Assembly: GCA_013400975.1 (NCBI GenBank)
Contig: WBMZ01010827.1
Coordinates: forward strand, 1-64,000
Reading direction: 5' to 3'
From: Atrichornis clamosus
Taxonomy: Eukaryota; Chordata; Aves; Passeriformes; Menuridae
Length of the DNA: 64,000 nucleotides
Below are positions 26,444-38,907 of this stretch, piece by piece (the stretch's first letter is position 1; every line of letters begins with the position of its first letter). A program made the position numbers and the translations under genes. The notes below the pieces were generated by a model, which worked only from the letters and a program-made list of their open reading frames with translations, searched no databases and was not told the origin of the DNA.

Positions 26444-26617
26444 TGTTATGCTAATTTGTTAAACTTATAAGCTGTACTAGTTCTAGGTCACGTGTGCATC
26501 TTTGGTGGGCATTTTTGGTGTGTGGTGCACCATGAAGGACCTTCATTAAATTGGTAACCGTATTTTAGCACCTAACCTTGTTTGGTTCTTGATTTTTTAT
26601 TGGCCAAAACAGCATCA

Positions 26618-26933
26618 AAATGACCGTAATCCCCATCCGTTTTGTGTTTGGGGTTGGGAGGAGGTAGAACAGTTGGGAATGAAGGAGTAAAATTTAACTT
26701 GGGAAGTGGAAGGGAGGAAGATGTTTTTGTTACTCACTGTCCTATTTTAATTGGCAATAAATTGCATTAATCTTCCTGAAATCTGTTTTGCCTCTGATGT
26801 GAACAGATCTCCCTGTCTTTACCTTGATCCATGAGATTGTTCATTTTATTTTCTTTCTATGCCCTACTGAGGAAGGGGAGTGAGAGAATAGTTTGGTAGG
26901 CAACTGGTAACCAGCAGAACCTAATCCACCACA
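26618..26933 (+). mobile_element. Family-A ERV LTR, 3' half
   Basis: This continues the LTR interrupted at 26010. It contains an AATAAA polyadenylation signal at 26756-26761, then the R-U5 part with tctgttttgcctctgatg, which matches the R-U5 of the copies at 49023 and 53306, and ends with ccaccaca at 26933. Without the insert the LTR would be about 860 bp. No exact target duplication is left at its outer ends. Confidence 0.85.
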
Positions 26934-28192
26934 GGTAGTAATAGAAACATGTAGCAATATATTTGCAGCATTTTATTGGATTTGTCTTGTAGTATTTAAT
27001 ACATTATTTTATATTCTACAAAAAATTATCAGGTTTAGAGCTGAAAATGTACTAGTCTTCTATTTGTTAGAGATATTATTTGGATCAAATTGAGATTAAA
27101 GTATCAATTGAATTTTTTATTTTAGAACAGGTGGGAACTAATTTTTGAAATCTGTTTTTTTCCAAGGCATTTGTAAATGAACTTGAGTAAAAAAATAGGG
27201 TAACTTCCATATATCATCTTTTCCTGAGAAGTAGATGATCTCTGGGTAAAAAAATTCATAAACAGAGCTGCCTTTGTTCAACTTAATTTTCCAGTTATTG
27301 AAACCAATTTGAAAAAATCCCAAGAGCCAACAAACAAACACAAAACCAAAAACCGAGAAAAAGCGCAACTCAGGAAATTGCTTTAAACTTCAGTTCAATG
27401 TATTGAATTTAAGTTTATCTCAAATCCTTTCCTTTGAAACTCAAAGATTCAAATAATTCATATTTAAAATATTCTCAGTGACCTATCCCTGCCTTTGGTA
27501 TAATTTACGTAGTAGAAATGAGAGACGAAGTCCTAACAAATTAATACAACAGGGACTAAAGTTGAGCGGATATTAGGAGCATATGTCTGTCATCCAGAAC
27601 TTCTTAATTGTGGAAAGAATATATTTATACCTTTTCTTTCAAATAAATACTTCTATAAGAAAAATCCAACTGCATCACAGTGATCTTTCATCTTGAGTTT
27701 GATAAAGTCAATATAATTTTAACTTGGTTTAAAATTTGTAGTTAATTTAAAAGGTGTTTCATGAGCCTCTGGATAAAAACTCAGTAATGAAAAGATTGTA
27801 ATGAACAAAATATTTAAGACTTTTGGAAGGTTTCTGATTAATAGTCCTGGATTTTATGTCCTCAAAGGCTAGTGACAAGATTACTTTGGAGACCTTTGTT
27901 TAATTTCAAGAACTGCTATACAATTTTGTTGCGGCTGTTACCTTGTTTTAGCAAAATATAATGTCTCTATATGTCTGGTTAAAAGGTTAAAACCTTTTCA
28001 TATTACCTCCTTGAGGTAAGGTGTTGCTAAAGCTGCAATCCAAAGCCATTGCCCTTGGCTTGCCTGGATGGAACCTTCAGCTAGGAATAAGTGAGGAATG
28101 AGGTGATTAGCAATTTTTTTTCTGTCCATTTTGTATCAATACACAATGAAATACATCATATCAGCCATATGAAAAGGTTAATAAATCTTGCA
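26934..28192. other. AT-rich non-coding DNA, nothing recognised
   Basis: No gene or repeat is recognised between the LTR and the tandem duplication. Confidence 0.6.
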
Positions 28193-28246
28193 GTTTGAGC
28201 AGTAAGTTCATGTCTTTGTGTTTGAGCAGTAAGTTCATGTCTTTGT
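28193..28246 (+). repeat. Perfect 27-bp tandem duplication
   Basis: Two identical 27-base units (28193-28219 and 28220-28246) each begin gtttgagcagtaag and end atgtctttgt. There are no mismatches, so the duplication is recent compared with the decayed repeats nearby, and it may be polymorphic. Confidence 0.97.
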
Positions 28247-31200
28247 AACAAGGGTTAAAATTAACACTCCTTGTGAAGAGAATGTGGGGAGTTTTTGCAG
28301 TGAGCTCATGAGTTGTTTTTAATACACATCAAGAGGGATCCTTTTTAATTTTTGAAAATGTTGTTTTATTTCTAAATGACTTTTATCAATGTGTTAATAT
28401 ATATTGTAAAAATACACCACCACCACCCCCTTCATTCATTCAATTTAAAAACTGCTTCCCTCAGTTAGGGTGATTTCTTAGCTACCAAAGACCTTAACTT
28501 TAACAAGTATGTGATTAGTGCTAATGCTAAAGAGCTAAAGAAGTAAGAAAAAAGTGTTATTGACTTCTCAGGGACTAATAAACTTATATATTCTGATAAA
28601 TAGAGCCCTCTCGTAGTCTGAATGGACTGGAGAGTAATTCAAAGAGAGTAAAACCCTCCCTCCTTGAGGGGACGAGAAAAGAGCTGAAACTCTTATGACA
28701 GATAAGACAGAGCTTAGCTCTTAAGCAAATGCTAATTGTCAATGTCCTTCATATTAGGTACAGAAAGAAATGGTAATGTTCACACAGCTTTCAGATGTCT
28801 CTGTTGGAACATGTCTGTAAGGTCTCAGTACTGCAAAGAAGGTGCTCAGAACAAAAAGAACTAGCCTTTCCAGTCCAGTCTAGGCTGGCAGAGTTTGAAA
28901 GGAGTTGGGACTCTCTAAGTTTGAAGAAATACCCAAGTAGGAGGTAACTAACAATTATTATAAACTTCAGGTAAATTAGAGCTGAAGAGAGTAGTTGCTA
29001 AATGTGTGATATAGAACATGTATTTGAAAATATACAATAGTTCTTTAACCCCCAGGACATTTTAATAGTTTAACTAGTTGTGCCTTATTTTTCCATGTTA
29101 GCTGATAATCTTTCCTAGAAAAAGAAATGTGTAATTTGATAAATTAAAATATTTTATATCTAGAATATATTTTACATATTAGTTTTATTGCAAGACACTT
29201 AATAAATGTTATTGATCCACACTTCTTAATCATAAATATTGTCAAAATGTCATAATAAGATTTAAAATTGCATGGAAAGGGAATATAATGTTTTTGAGTT
29301 TTGAAAGGTCACTTAAGAAACAACAGCAACTTTTTTAGGATCCATGAAACCTGAGCTGAGATGAAGCTGTGGCATTGAAGATTAATCCAAGAGAAAGATA
29401 TTTAAAATGCTCTTAGTGAGTTTTAGTGTTTTTTCATTATGAATTTAATGAGATCTTTCAACTTGAATATTCTTTTGTATTCAATAGCTCTAATTTGTCC
29501 CAGATTTAGGAAAACCGCTTCTACTTTGTAATATCTGACAGATGTAATATCAGACACTGCTAGAATAACAAGAAAAATCTTAGTAGTTTTGTATAAACAG
29601 TGAGAAAAATTTGACACAAATATTTCAATGTCTGAATTGACTTCTCTTTGCCATGTCAGTTTTGGCCATTACCCTCCTTACACCCTAAAACTCTTGTCTT
29701 AATAAGTCAAAAGTGAGGTAAGTGGAAGTTAAGTAACTATAAAACCCCTCTTTCTTATCAGAGTGAATATAAGAAAGATCATGGAAGCAATATTGAGTTT
29801 AATATTAACTTTATAATTGTGGGAGATGAGAAAGCCGGTGCAAATCTGATGGGGTTTGGCAACTGGCCCACACCACAGTGTGTTTGTTATAACGAACTGT
29901 GGTCTAATTCTGTTACCTGAAGGAAGCAGAAGGTAGGGCCTTCTTAAAAGCATTGCTAGAGGATTACTACAGTCTGATGATATAAATGAAGTGCATTTTG
30001 GAAAACTCTAGTGAGTTTAAAAATCAGATTATTTAAGAAGCCTGATTGTAGATTCTGGTATTCCGTGTTTCTCTGGACATTTTTATTTTTCAATCTTTAA
30101 AGTGATTATTTTGAAGAAGAGGTGTGCTCACACATTATGAATCTGTTTTTTTAATAAATGTAATGTGGCACCACTTCTCTTTGGGCCTCAGTTCCTCTTT
30201 TGTAGTCTTCAAGTCTGCCCATGTCCATCTGTAGAAATTTTTTTATAGTAAGACTGTGAGAATTCTTCCCACTTTCCTCAGTTTAGTGTTTTCCTTATGT
30301 TTATCAATATTAATGTGATGTATTTTATGATATTATTTCAGGATATCCTCTAAAGTTTATGTAGACTTTCTGTTATTCATTTGTATCAGCATAATCGACT
30401 GGAAAAAAAATGGTTTCTGAACTCTGTAATTTATATATCTATGACATCCCTGAATCAATATAGATGAGACATTATTAGGTGGTTTTCACCACTTGAAAGA
30501 TTAAGATTTATAGAGTTATATCAGTGAAAAGCTAGAGTCTGAGAAGAGCACTACTAATTAAATTGCTTCAATAGTTTCAGTGTCAGGTGATTGTGCAGAA
30601 ACCAAGGAGAGGAATAACAGAAGACAAACCTGATACACAGGCTCTTGGGGCCATGATTGTTCACAACAAATGTTATTTAAGCAGGCATAAAAGTACAAGA
30701 CCATATTGGAAGCGTGAAATATTTTGTAAATATTCACTATTAAGAGAGTAAAATCATGAGATACTTTCAAGCCCTTTTCTAGTAGTCAGGATAAAAATAA
30801 AACTGGGTAGGTTAAGATTTTGAGGTTTTAAAATTTGTAATTAAAAATGAATCTGTGTAATGCCTCTGCCTGCCTGATTTATCATATTTTAATTTTCTTT
30901 CATAAAAACGAATGCTTAAAAATTTTTTGAAAGCTGTGAAGGCAGATATTCAGGCATAGGCCTTCAGAACATAGCATTTATCTGTTCTCTCATGTAGCAG
31001 AAAGTAAGACAACAAGCAGTTGCCCCAGTATCAGTTGTTTTCTGCATATTGTGAACTCCTTTCTTTGGCAATGTTGACCTTTAAGCTTTCTATAAATCCT
31101 ATTCATAAGTGGCTGCTATTATAAGACTAAAAAGAAAACAAATGTCTAATATAGATTTTAATTCTCCTGTCTGATTTCCTTGTCCAAAGGAGTAGTAATT

Positions 31201-31372
31201 AAAGTGATGTGTGCTTTAGATCTGTAGACTAATCTGAATGCTGAAAGTAGAAGAAAAGATCTCTTTGGTTTTGAATGCAACCTGGTACATTCCTGTTTCC
31301 AAGCTGTTTATTAATAAATTAAATATTCTTGCAGGGTGCAAAAGCAGACTAGTGTATTTCCTGCTTTACTAG
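28247..31372. other. AT-rich non-coding DNA, nothing recognised
   Basis: No gene, RNA or known repeat is recognised. A short CAC run lies near 28417-28428. Confidence 0.6.
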
Positions 31373-31594
31373 ATTAATCTAGCAGAATACTTAGAAGTCA
31401 CTGAAGAATTCTTTGAGAAACTGGTGATGAATACATATGAAAAAACAGGACAAAATGACATATATGTTTATAACAGAAATTTTGCCTATTTCTATACAAA
31501 ATTCAAAAGGGCAAACCCAGCTGAAACTAGGAAAATATTTAAAACAATACTGGAAAAACAAGTGCATAGAAAGTATTTCAAAACCCAGGAGCAG
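31373..31594 (+). other. Candidate 222-nt coding exon, unrecognised
   Basis: An acceptor with a pyrimidine-rich lead (tttcctgctttactag) ends at 31372, and a donor GAGCAG|GTGAAT follows 31594. The 222 bases between are exactly 74 codons, open in one frame, phase 0 at both ends. The peptide is charged and protein-like, including AEYLEVTEEFFEKLVMNTYE, KFKRANPAETRKIFKTILEK and QVHRKYFKTQEQ. If the donor is not used, the frame stops at TAG (31604-31606). I do not recognise the family. Long frames occur by chance in AT-rich DNA, so this remains a candidate exon or pseudogene piece. Confidence 0.25.
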
Positions 31595-31606
31595 GTGAAT
31601 GAATAG

Positions 31607-33884
31607 GAAGCTGATTGGTTTTGAAATGAGAAGCTCGGATGACATGACTACAAATTACAAGGTGTGTGAAACAGAATGCAGCTCTAAGTGGGCTGAAGAC
31701 AAACATGGTAATAGCATAGGGAAAGGAATTTTGGAAGCAAATGGTAAGATTTCACTTCTGTTGTTCTATTGTAAGGATACAAAACAACTATTTGCATGTG
31801 TAATAATATGGCCAGTAACAGCTAAAGTTGCTCTCTTCTGGTATTGTAAAGCAAAATGCAGGAAATAAATATTTTTCTTGTTTTTGCTTTAAATTGGTGC
31901 AATGTTAAGGTTTTACCTTTAAAAAGTAGAGGCAAAAGTCCATTGTTGGCTTATTGTGTTCATCACATAGACATTCTTAACTTTGTGAACTTTCTGATCT
32001 TTTGGATAAAGCTTATGAAAATACAAGTTTGGTGTCCAGGCCTGAAAACATTGATATTTGCAGATTAAAACTGAAGTGTTACTGAAACCTTGTTTTTCAA
32101 TTACCTGTCAGAAAGTTTCTGGTACTGTAGAGAGTACTTTATATAACACTATTTTTGGTGTATCTTCATAAAAAATATTAGGAAAATACCTTATTTTCAA
32201 AGTGAAGAAAATTGTAATTAATTAAAATAGAAATTAGGAGTTACAGTAAAGACCTCTTTGTCGATGAACCTCCTTTTTTTCTTGCTTTGACTGGCTGACT
32301 TTTCCATGGATAGAATTTACTAAATTTTTGTGGCCTTAGGTGTAAGTTTTGATCCTTTGGGGAGAGTAATTGCACTATGTGAAATTCTCTGGAAAGACTT
32401 GCCGCTTTTTCTTGTCCAAGTGGTCAGTTTAACATCCTGGACTGTTCCATTCCATCTGAATTGCAAATCTGCCTTGCAAAGATTCCATGACTAGGCAGGT
32501 ATCCTTTACACATTCTTCACTTATTTTGGTTTTCTTTGGTCTAGCCACTTAAAGTTTCCTGTAACTGATTAATTCAGCTCTAAAAAACCCCTGTTTTTAT
32601 TTGATTCTGTATTTTTAAAAGATTGTCGTTCACTGAAAGGAAAAGTTCTTGCACTTCAAAGATCTTCCAAGCTTCAGTTTTCTTCAAAGGACTGTAGCAC
32701 ATGACAAAATGAAGAGGTGTCATTTTAAAAAAAGTGTCCTTCTTACTGGTGTGTCTACAATGGAGTGCTACTGCAAGACAGGAAAAACAATCCTATCATG
32801 TGGCTTAGCCTCAATATATTTCCTGTGTATTCCTGTATTTCCAATATATGTATTCTGTATTCATTTTTCATCCCTGTATACCAAGAAATATTTGAACCAC
32901 TGGGGTGTTTAAGAAGAGAAACAGCAGTCATTAAAGGCCTGAAATTTTTTTAAAGAACTCTCTAGAGAAATGTTTTATCAAGAGTGACATAGAGATGGTG
33001 CATATATTGGAGGAAAGGTAGGTACAAGGTAAAGTCTGTCATCATAAAATAACTTATGCCATGACATACCACAGCTGATGCTAGGAAAAAATAGGACTAT
33101 GCACATCACATGAAAGCTAAAAATATTCAGTCTTTCTTGCTGCATAAAATGCCTTTTCCCATCTCCTGTTTGGTTTAATTCCATTATATAAATGAAGTTC
33201 TTTCTGACTGAGAGGTTAAAAAAGTCTTCACAACCTTGTCTGGACCCTCTAACATTTACAAAGATGTGTCTTATGAAGGTTGTGCATACAACTTGACTAC
33301 TGAGTTATGATATATAATAATAATAATAGAAGATAATTAGAAAAAATTATAAAATATTACATCTGCCCCACTAAAATAATAAAGTTTTGAAACTCAGTTT
33401 GCATCCTGTCTACTTAACTGGTAACAGTTGATAATGAGCTTTACTTGTTTGAATATAGTGCTGAGATAAAAACAGCTATGGTTTAATCTTGTTTTTAGGC
33501 CAAAGACGTTAATCAATACCCAAACTCACCTTTCCATGTCTTAACTAGTATCCTGAACTTAACAAGAGCAAACCTAAGGCTGAATTACCAGAAGACATTG
33601 ATGAAATAATTGTGTCTAAATATATATATCCACATATACAGAAGTATATGAGAACAGTAATATTTGTTACAGTAATATATCTGTATGTATAAATAAATAA
33701 TATTGTTTACAAAAGGCTAGTGTATAAAATAAGAGTATATACAACTGATTAGAGTATCATAAAAGAAAGAAGAAGTATGCAGTGGCTCTAAAAATACACA
33801 AGAGTTATGAGGCAGTAGAGATTTAAAAATATGGAAGAGCTATGAATGGTGACATAGATGAAAGTTAGGGAAATAACACACATC
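31607..33884. other. AT-rich non-coding DNA, nothing recognised
   Basis: Short random frames only. An AAATG|GTAAGA donor-like site at 31742/31743 follows an open frame from 31599, but no matching acceptor is clear. AT-rich microsatellite-like DNA lies at 33310-33330 and 33617-33705. Confidence 0.5.
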
Positions 33885-35048
33885 AGGTGATGGGTGAGCA
33901 ACTGGCTCATGGGTCGGGCAGAAAGGTTTGTAGTGACTGGGGTGACATCAGACTGGTGACCTGTCACTAGTGGGGTTCTATGGGGCTCCATCCTTTGCCC
34001 TGGGCTCTTCAACATCTTCCTAAATTACTTGAAGGCAGGACTGGAAGGAATACCAAGCATGTTTGCAGAAAATACAAGACTGAGAGGAACAGTTGAGTCC
34101 CTCAAAGGCAGGGAGTCCCTGCAGAGAGACCTTGCCAAATTAGAGGGCTGGGCAGTCACCAACCATGTGAAGTTCAACAAGGCAAAGTGCTGGATTCAGT
34201 ATCTGGAATGGGGCAACCCTGGATGTGTGGACAGACTGGGGAATGAGATGCTGGAGAGCAGTGCCATGGAAAGGGACCGGGGGGTCCTGGTTGATGGCAA
34301 GTTGGGTCTGAGTCAGCAGTGCCCTGGCAGCCAGGAGGGCCAAATGTGTCCTGGGGGGCATCAGGCCCAGCATCACCAGCCGGGCAAGGGAGGGGNNNNN
34401 NNNNNNNNNNNNNNNNNNNNNNNNNNNNNNNNNNNNNNNNNNNNNNNNNNNNNNNNNNNNNNNNNNNNNNNNNNNNNNNNNNNNNNNNNNNNNNGGCAAG
34501 GGAGGGGATTGTCCCGCTCTGCTCTGCACTGGGGTGGCCTCACCTCGAGTGCTGGGGGCAGTTTTGGGTGCCACAATGTACAAAAGACATTAAACTATTA
34601 GAAAGCATCCAAAAGAGGGCAACGATGATGGTGAAGGGCCTTGAGGAGAAGCTGTATGAGGAGCGGCTGAGGTCACTTGGTCTGTTCAGTCTGGAGAAGA
34701 GGGGAGACCTCACTGCAGTTACAACTTCCTCGTAAGGAGAAGAGGAGGGGCAGACACTGATTTCTTCTCTGTGGTGACCCGTGACAGGACCTGAGGGAAT
34801 GGCCTGAAGTTGTGTCAGGAGAGGTTTATGTTGGATATTAGGAAAAGGTTCCTCACCCAGAGGGTGCCTGGGGACTGGAACAGGCTCCCCAGGGCAGTGG
34901 TCACAGCACCAGCCTGACAGAGTTCGAGAAGCATTTGAACAATGCTCTCAGGCACAGGGTGTGACACTTGGGATGGTTCTGTGCAGGGTCAGGAGTTAGA
35001 CTTAATGATTCTTTCGAGTCCTTTTCAACTCAGCATATTCTGTGATTA
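33885..35048 (+). mobile_element. CR1 LINE, plus strand, 3' portion containing the assembly gap
   Basis: The element runs from the reverse-transcriptase core to the 3' tail. Plus-strand coding remnants include WAVTNHVKFNKAKC and MERDRGVLVDGKLGLSQQC before the gap, then [20 protein letters not shown] and [15 protein letters not shown] after it. The FADDTKL box reads FAENTRL, so the catalytic aspartates are lost. The 3' end shows cagggtcaggagttagactt and a tail around attctgtgatta. The 5' end is truncated and frameshifts are present, so it is inactive. It belongs to a different CR1 subtype from the copy at 16910, as judged by the body and 3'-end sequences. Confidence 0.95.
34396..34494. other. 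Assembly gap (99 N)
   Basis: A run of 99 unknown bases lies inside the CR1 element. The same 13 bases, ggcaagggagggg, stand immediately before (34383-34395) and after (34495-34507) the gap. Joining these two copies restores the CR1 order expected at this point. Confidence 0.97.
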
Positions 35049-37655
35049 TATATTATTGTGGGAATGTGAAAGGGGCATCAGGTAAAATGGAGGTTATATG
35101 GAGATGAAAAATGCAGACAGAAAATTTGTGATCACAAAATGAAAAACATGTAATGAAAACATCATCAGTGGATTCAGCACCATGCCCAGTACCTATGAGT
35201 TCAGTCTTAGTATGCCTTTCTGGTACAAATGAGGTGTGATATTGTTCAATGCTTTTTCTGACTTTGTAGACTCAATTATATGAAATAAAAACCTTAATTT
35301 TTTAGTAAAAGTTGTAGGTAAGGACAGTACAGTTTCATTGTTCTCTGTTTTGTTTGTTTTTAAATGGACCTTGAAATCAATTAGAGGTTAGCACTGCAGA
35401 TGCTTACAACTAGGGACATGCATTTGACCACAGCTTGTCAACAACATAGAGAAAAATTGAACTGGTATAGTGCGCTCACTTTTTGCTTTAGTGACTCTTG
35501 GTTATGCTTTCAAAACCACTGTATTTGTAGAGAAATTCTGACTCTCAATTTCCTTGGGGAAATTTAAAGATCAAACAAATCATCACCTTTCAACTGTTGT
35601 GTCTTGCATAAAACTTTCATGGTGTTTCTTTGGGTTTTATCTTATTCAATCTAATTTAATATTTAAATGTATTCAATATGTTATAATAATATTTTTTAGG
35701 CCTACAAGTAAAAAAAATTGTTTCTCCACTAAATCATCTAAATCCTAACATTGAACTGAATGTTATTTATTAGAAATAAAATATAATTGCTTTTTCTCCA
35801 ACTATCTGTACTGATTTTAACACCAAGAGGGAACTAAAGTCCGAATAAGTCACTCCCTTTTACCCTGCTCCTTTTAGTAAGCAAGGGACATTAAAGGAGA
35901 GACTGGGTTGAAATAATTGTTTTCCAACATAAACAACTTGGGCACACCACACGGCACTGAACTCCTCTGTAACTAGGACACTATCCTACAGTGTGAACTA
36001 CAGCTTGAAACATGTCCATATTATTTTAACTTCTACTTCTAGACTCATTTTTGACTATGTACATATTGAATCACCAGGTTGATTTAAATAAAAGAAAACA
36101 CTAATTTGGAAAACTATTGAGAAAATTATTTTAGTTGTTACTTTTTCTTATTTTTTAAATTTGGAGGTGGAAAAGCTCAATTTTTGTTCTGTTCTACAGA
36201 TTTCTCTTTGGTCCATGGTTAATAACAGAAAGCATTATACTGATATGAAGGAGTGTTTCTTCTTTCTAAATAAAATGATTTTGCTTTCATGTTTCCCTGT
36301 CTTTTCCGATCTCTTCTCTTAGCTATATTTTTTTGCTTGTTGTTATTGTTCCTAACCTGCTATATTCCACCTGCTGCTTGTCTATTTCCACTGCAGCAGT
36401 GTGGTCCTTTGCAATGCTCCAACAGTCCTCTTGCATTCAGCTGGCAGAAAGGCAAATTTTCTGATGTTGGTGTTTGCAGACATTTGTATGAAACTGGAGT
36501 GGAACTTCTGCAAGATCATGTCAACAACTCTTTTATTTATCATTTCTGCAAGTAAAAGAGCTTTCCATTCTCACAATTATTCAGAGTATCTTTTTCACAT
36601 GCATACAACCCTATTTGCATATCTGTGGTTAAAACACCAGTGGAAGAAGGACTAATATTTTTTCAATAAAAAAAATGTTACAAAACACCCAAAAGCAACA
36701 TAAGTAATTTTTAGGATGAAAGCTTTTCCTATCAAAATTGAAGCAGATAATTAAAATTAGTGTGAGTCATGTTCACACCAAATAAATGGAAAGAACAACC
36801 TGAGGTGCTGAAATTCATATAATAGCTAAAAATTTAAATCTGTGAGAACAATAAAGATGATCAAATTGCTTATTAAGTCTGAAATCTGAAACAGTTCACA
36901 CTTATAGTGGGAGATATTTTGAATGCTGACATAGACTAATATTCATTTTAGAACTGCTTTGGCATCTAATACACATGAAATATATATCTTAGAGTCACTG
37001 AGTTCATCCCTCACAGTCACCAGAAAGCATGAAGTGATATCCTGCATACCTTTGTATACTGTATTATTTTATATCTTGCTTTAAGGTACTGTATATATCC
37101 ATGTTACAGATTAATTCCCAACAAGAAATATTAAAGTCACTACCAACACAGAAAAATACAATTTACCTCAGGACAATTCTATAAAAAGAACAATGATATA
37201 ACCAAAACCTTATATCCTTGTAATACTAGGTGGGAGATTGGGATAGGGTTGATTTGTCATTTTAAAGAAGATTATTTCTCAGATCATTCCAAATGTCGGA
37301 CAACACTTCATTACAGAGAAGATCTCAGTATAAGCAAAATTCTATTCACATTCCAGATTTTTTATTCCGTTCATACGCAAGCATATGAGGAAAAGATAAA
37401 AAATATTTTTAATTTCTTACCCTGGTGGCTCTGACATTTTGTTGTCTAATCCTTTCTATAGTTTTCAAATTCCATCAGGAAGTAATGAGAACCTCTTAAT
37501 AGTAATAAATGCCAAACCAAAAAATTTGCTAATCTTCAAGATGACAGTATCTCATTCATCCCTTGAGAGCAGACCACATGAAATCATTCAAATGGGACAA
37601 AATAATCCCAAGTAGCAAGTCATCCTGAGGTATGACTGTCCTGTAGTTCTGCTGG
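35049..37655. other. AT-rich non-coding DNA, nothing recognised
   Basis: No gene or known repeat is recognised. A frame at 36289-36555 begins with a hydrophobic, signal-like stretch, but it has no further support. Confidence 0.55.
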
Positions 37656-37824
37656 GAAGCACCTGGAGCTCCTGGTGGACAGCAAGCTGAACGTGTGTCA
37701 GCACTGCACCCTTTCAGCAAAATTATTTTTCCATGTAAGTCAGTATTGAAATGGGTTCCCCATAAAAATGGTGGATTCTCCTTCACTGGAAATAATTCAA
37801 GATTGGATTTTACCAGAGAACATT
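37656..37824 (+). mobile_element. Internally deleted CR1 remnant, plus strand
   Basis: Positions 37656-37718 match the CR1 coding block around acctggagctcctggtggac and agcaagctgaacgtgtgtca. After a short AT-rich linker, 37747-37824 matches the CR1 3' part around gaaatgggttcccca, ggtggattctccttcactgg and attcaagattgga. Several hundred bases that normally lie between these blocks are missing. Confidence 0.75.
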
Positions 37825-38840
37825 ATCAGAGGCCCTGCAAAACCAGATTGGGCCAGATAATATAGATTTTTCAGTGTCCGTATAATTTAAAAAATAGTAC
37901 GGGTACACAACTTATACTTCTAAAAATATTAAAATTAAAATCTACAAGGGTAGTCTTTTTCTGGTAAATATACTTTTTCCATTTACATTTATCTTCTGCA
38001 GTAGTCAATCAGCCATACAATGCTGTAAAGGATCAGAGAATCAAGAATATCTTTTAGGATATTTACCTGCCATCAAATTCATAATCTCATGTAAAAATAG
38101 ATTTATGATTTCTTTTTAGGATATTGCATTCTCTTGTTAGTGAGAAGCTTTAAGTTGAATTATCATCAGCAATTTTACTGAAAGAAGAGAAAAGCTAGGT
38201 TAGATATTCAGAAGGGAGTAATTTTTTCACTACAGGTGTGCCCAAAACTAGAGTATAATTCCATATATTTTTTGGGGGTCAGAAGAAAGAAGCTAGCTCC
38301 TTTCTACTTTAATTTGCAACAATCTTACAGGATATGTGTGAAAGATGGAAGAGAGCTATTTGTTACACACTTGCTTAGGATGAGGACAGGGCTCAGGTGA
38401 ATCTGTTATTGCCAGTTCTAAAAAGTTGAACTGGTTTATTAAAGAGAAGAACCTTATATCAAAGAGGAAGATCTTTAATAATGCTCTTTACCAGCAACCA
38501 ATTACACATGCAAATACAGAAAAAATCTCATATTATTTTACCTACTGTATATTTTAAAATTGTCTTCATGGATCACTAGGCTATTTAATGGCCCTTGACC
38601 CCTGAGACCGCACTTCAAATTAAAACTGTGTAAGTTTTGAGAAGTAACCAATATCAAATTATGGTTTTAATTGATATTAAAATTGTATAACCTTAGAGAT
38701 CTCCCTCTATGAGCTCAACAAACTTGCAAAAATTTCAGACAAGACAACAAAGCTTCACACATGAAACCGTTTTTCTTATTAGTGCGGGTTATTTCCTACA
38801 GCAAATAAAGGATTCTCCCAGTAGAAATGTAAGAAATGGT
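37825..38840. other. AT-rich non-coding DNA, nothing recognised
   Basis: No gene or repeat is recognised between the two small CR1 remnants. Confidence 0.6.
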
Positions 38841-38907
38841 GGAGGGCTTTTGACGAGAAGATCTTTAAGGTCCATTCCAACCCCTTAGCATTCTATGATC
38901 CTATGAA
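38841..38907 (+). mobile_element. CR1 3' tail remnant, plus strand
   Basis: The sequence gatctttaaggtccattcca is followed by the octamer-type tail attctatgatcctatg, the usual CR1 3' end. Only the last 60-70 bases of the element remain. Confidence 0.85.

Larger units (their letters stand above)
26011..26617 (+). mobile_element. Family-B ERV solo LTR (607 bp) nested in a family-A LTR
   Basis: The insertion starts TGTTGC and ends GCATCA, an imperfect terminal inverted repeat with TG...CA ends. It is flanked on both sides by AAAT (26007-26010 and 26618-26621), a 4-bp target-site duplication of the size made by gammaretrovirus-like (ERV1) integrases. The sequence outside it joins into a continuous family-A LTR. 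Internally it has tandem U3 repeats, a TATAAG box at about 26467 and an ATTAAA signal near 26544, in the correct order for a plus-strand LTR. No gag, pol or env is present, so it is a solo LTR left by recombination. Short frames over it are not genes. Confidence 0.88.

Noticed and set aside
34029..34735. Frames of 138-190 codons spanning the gap
   Set aside because: They read through 99 unknown bases and lie in a decayed CR1 with damaged catalytic residues.
36289..36555. Secreted protein with an N-terminal hydrophobic segment
   Set aside because: The segment comes from a T-rich tract, and there is no promoter, splice or homology support.
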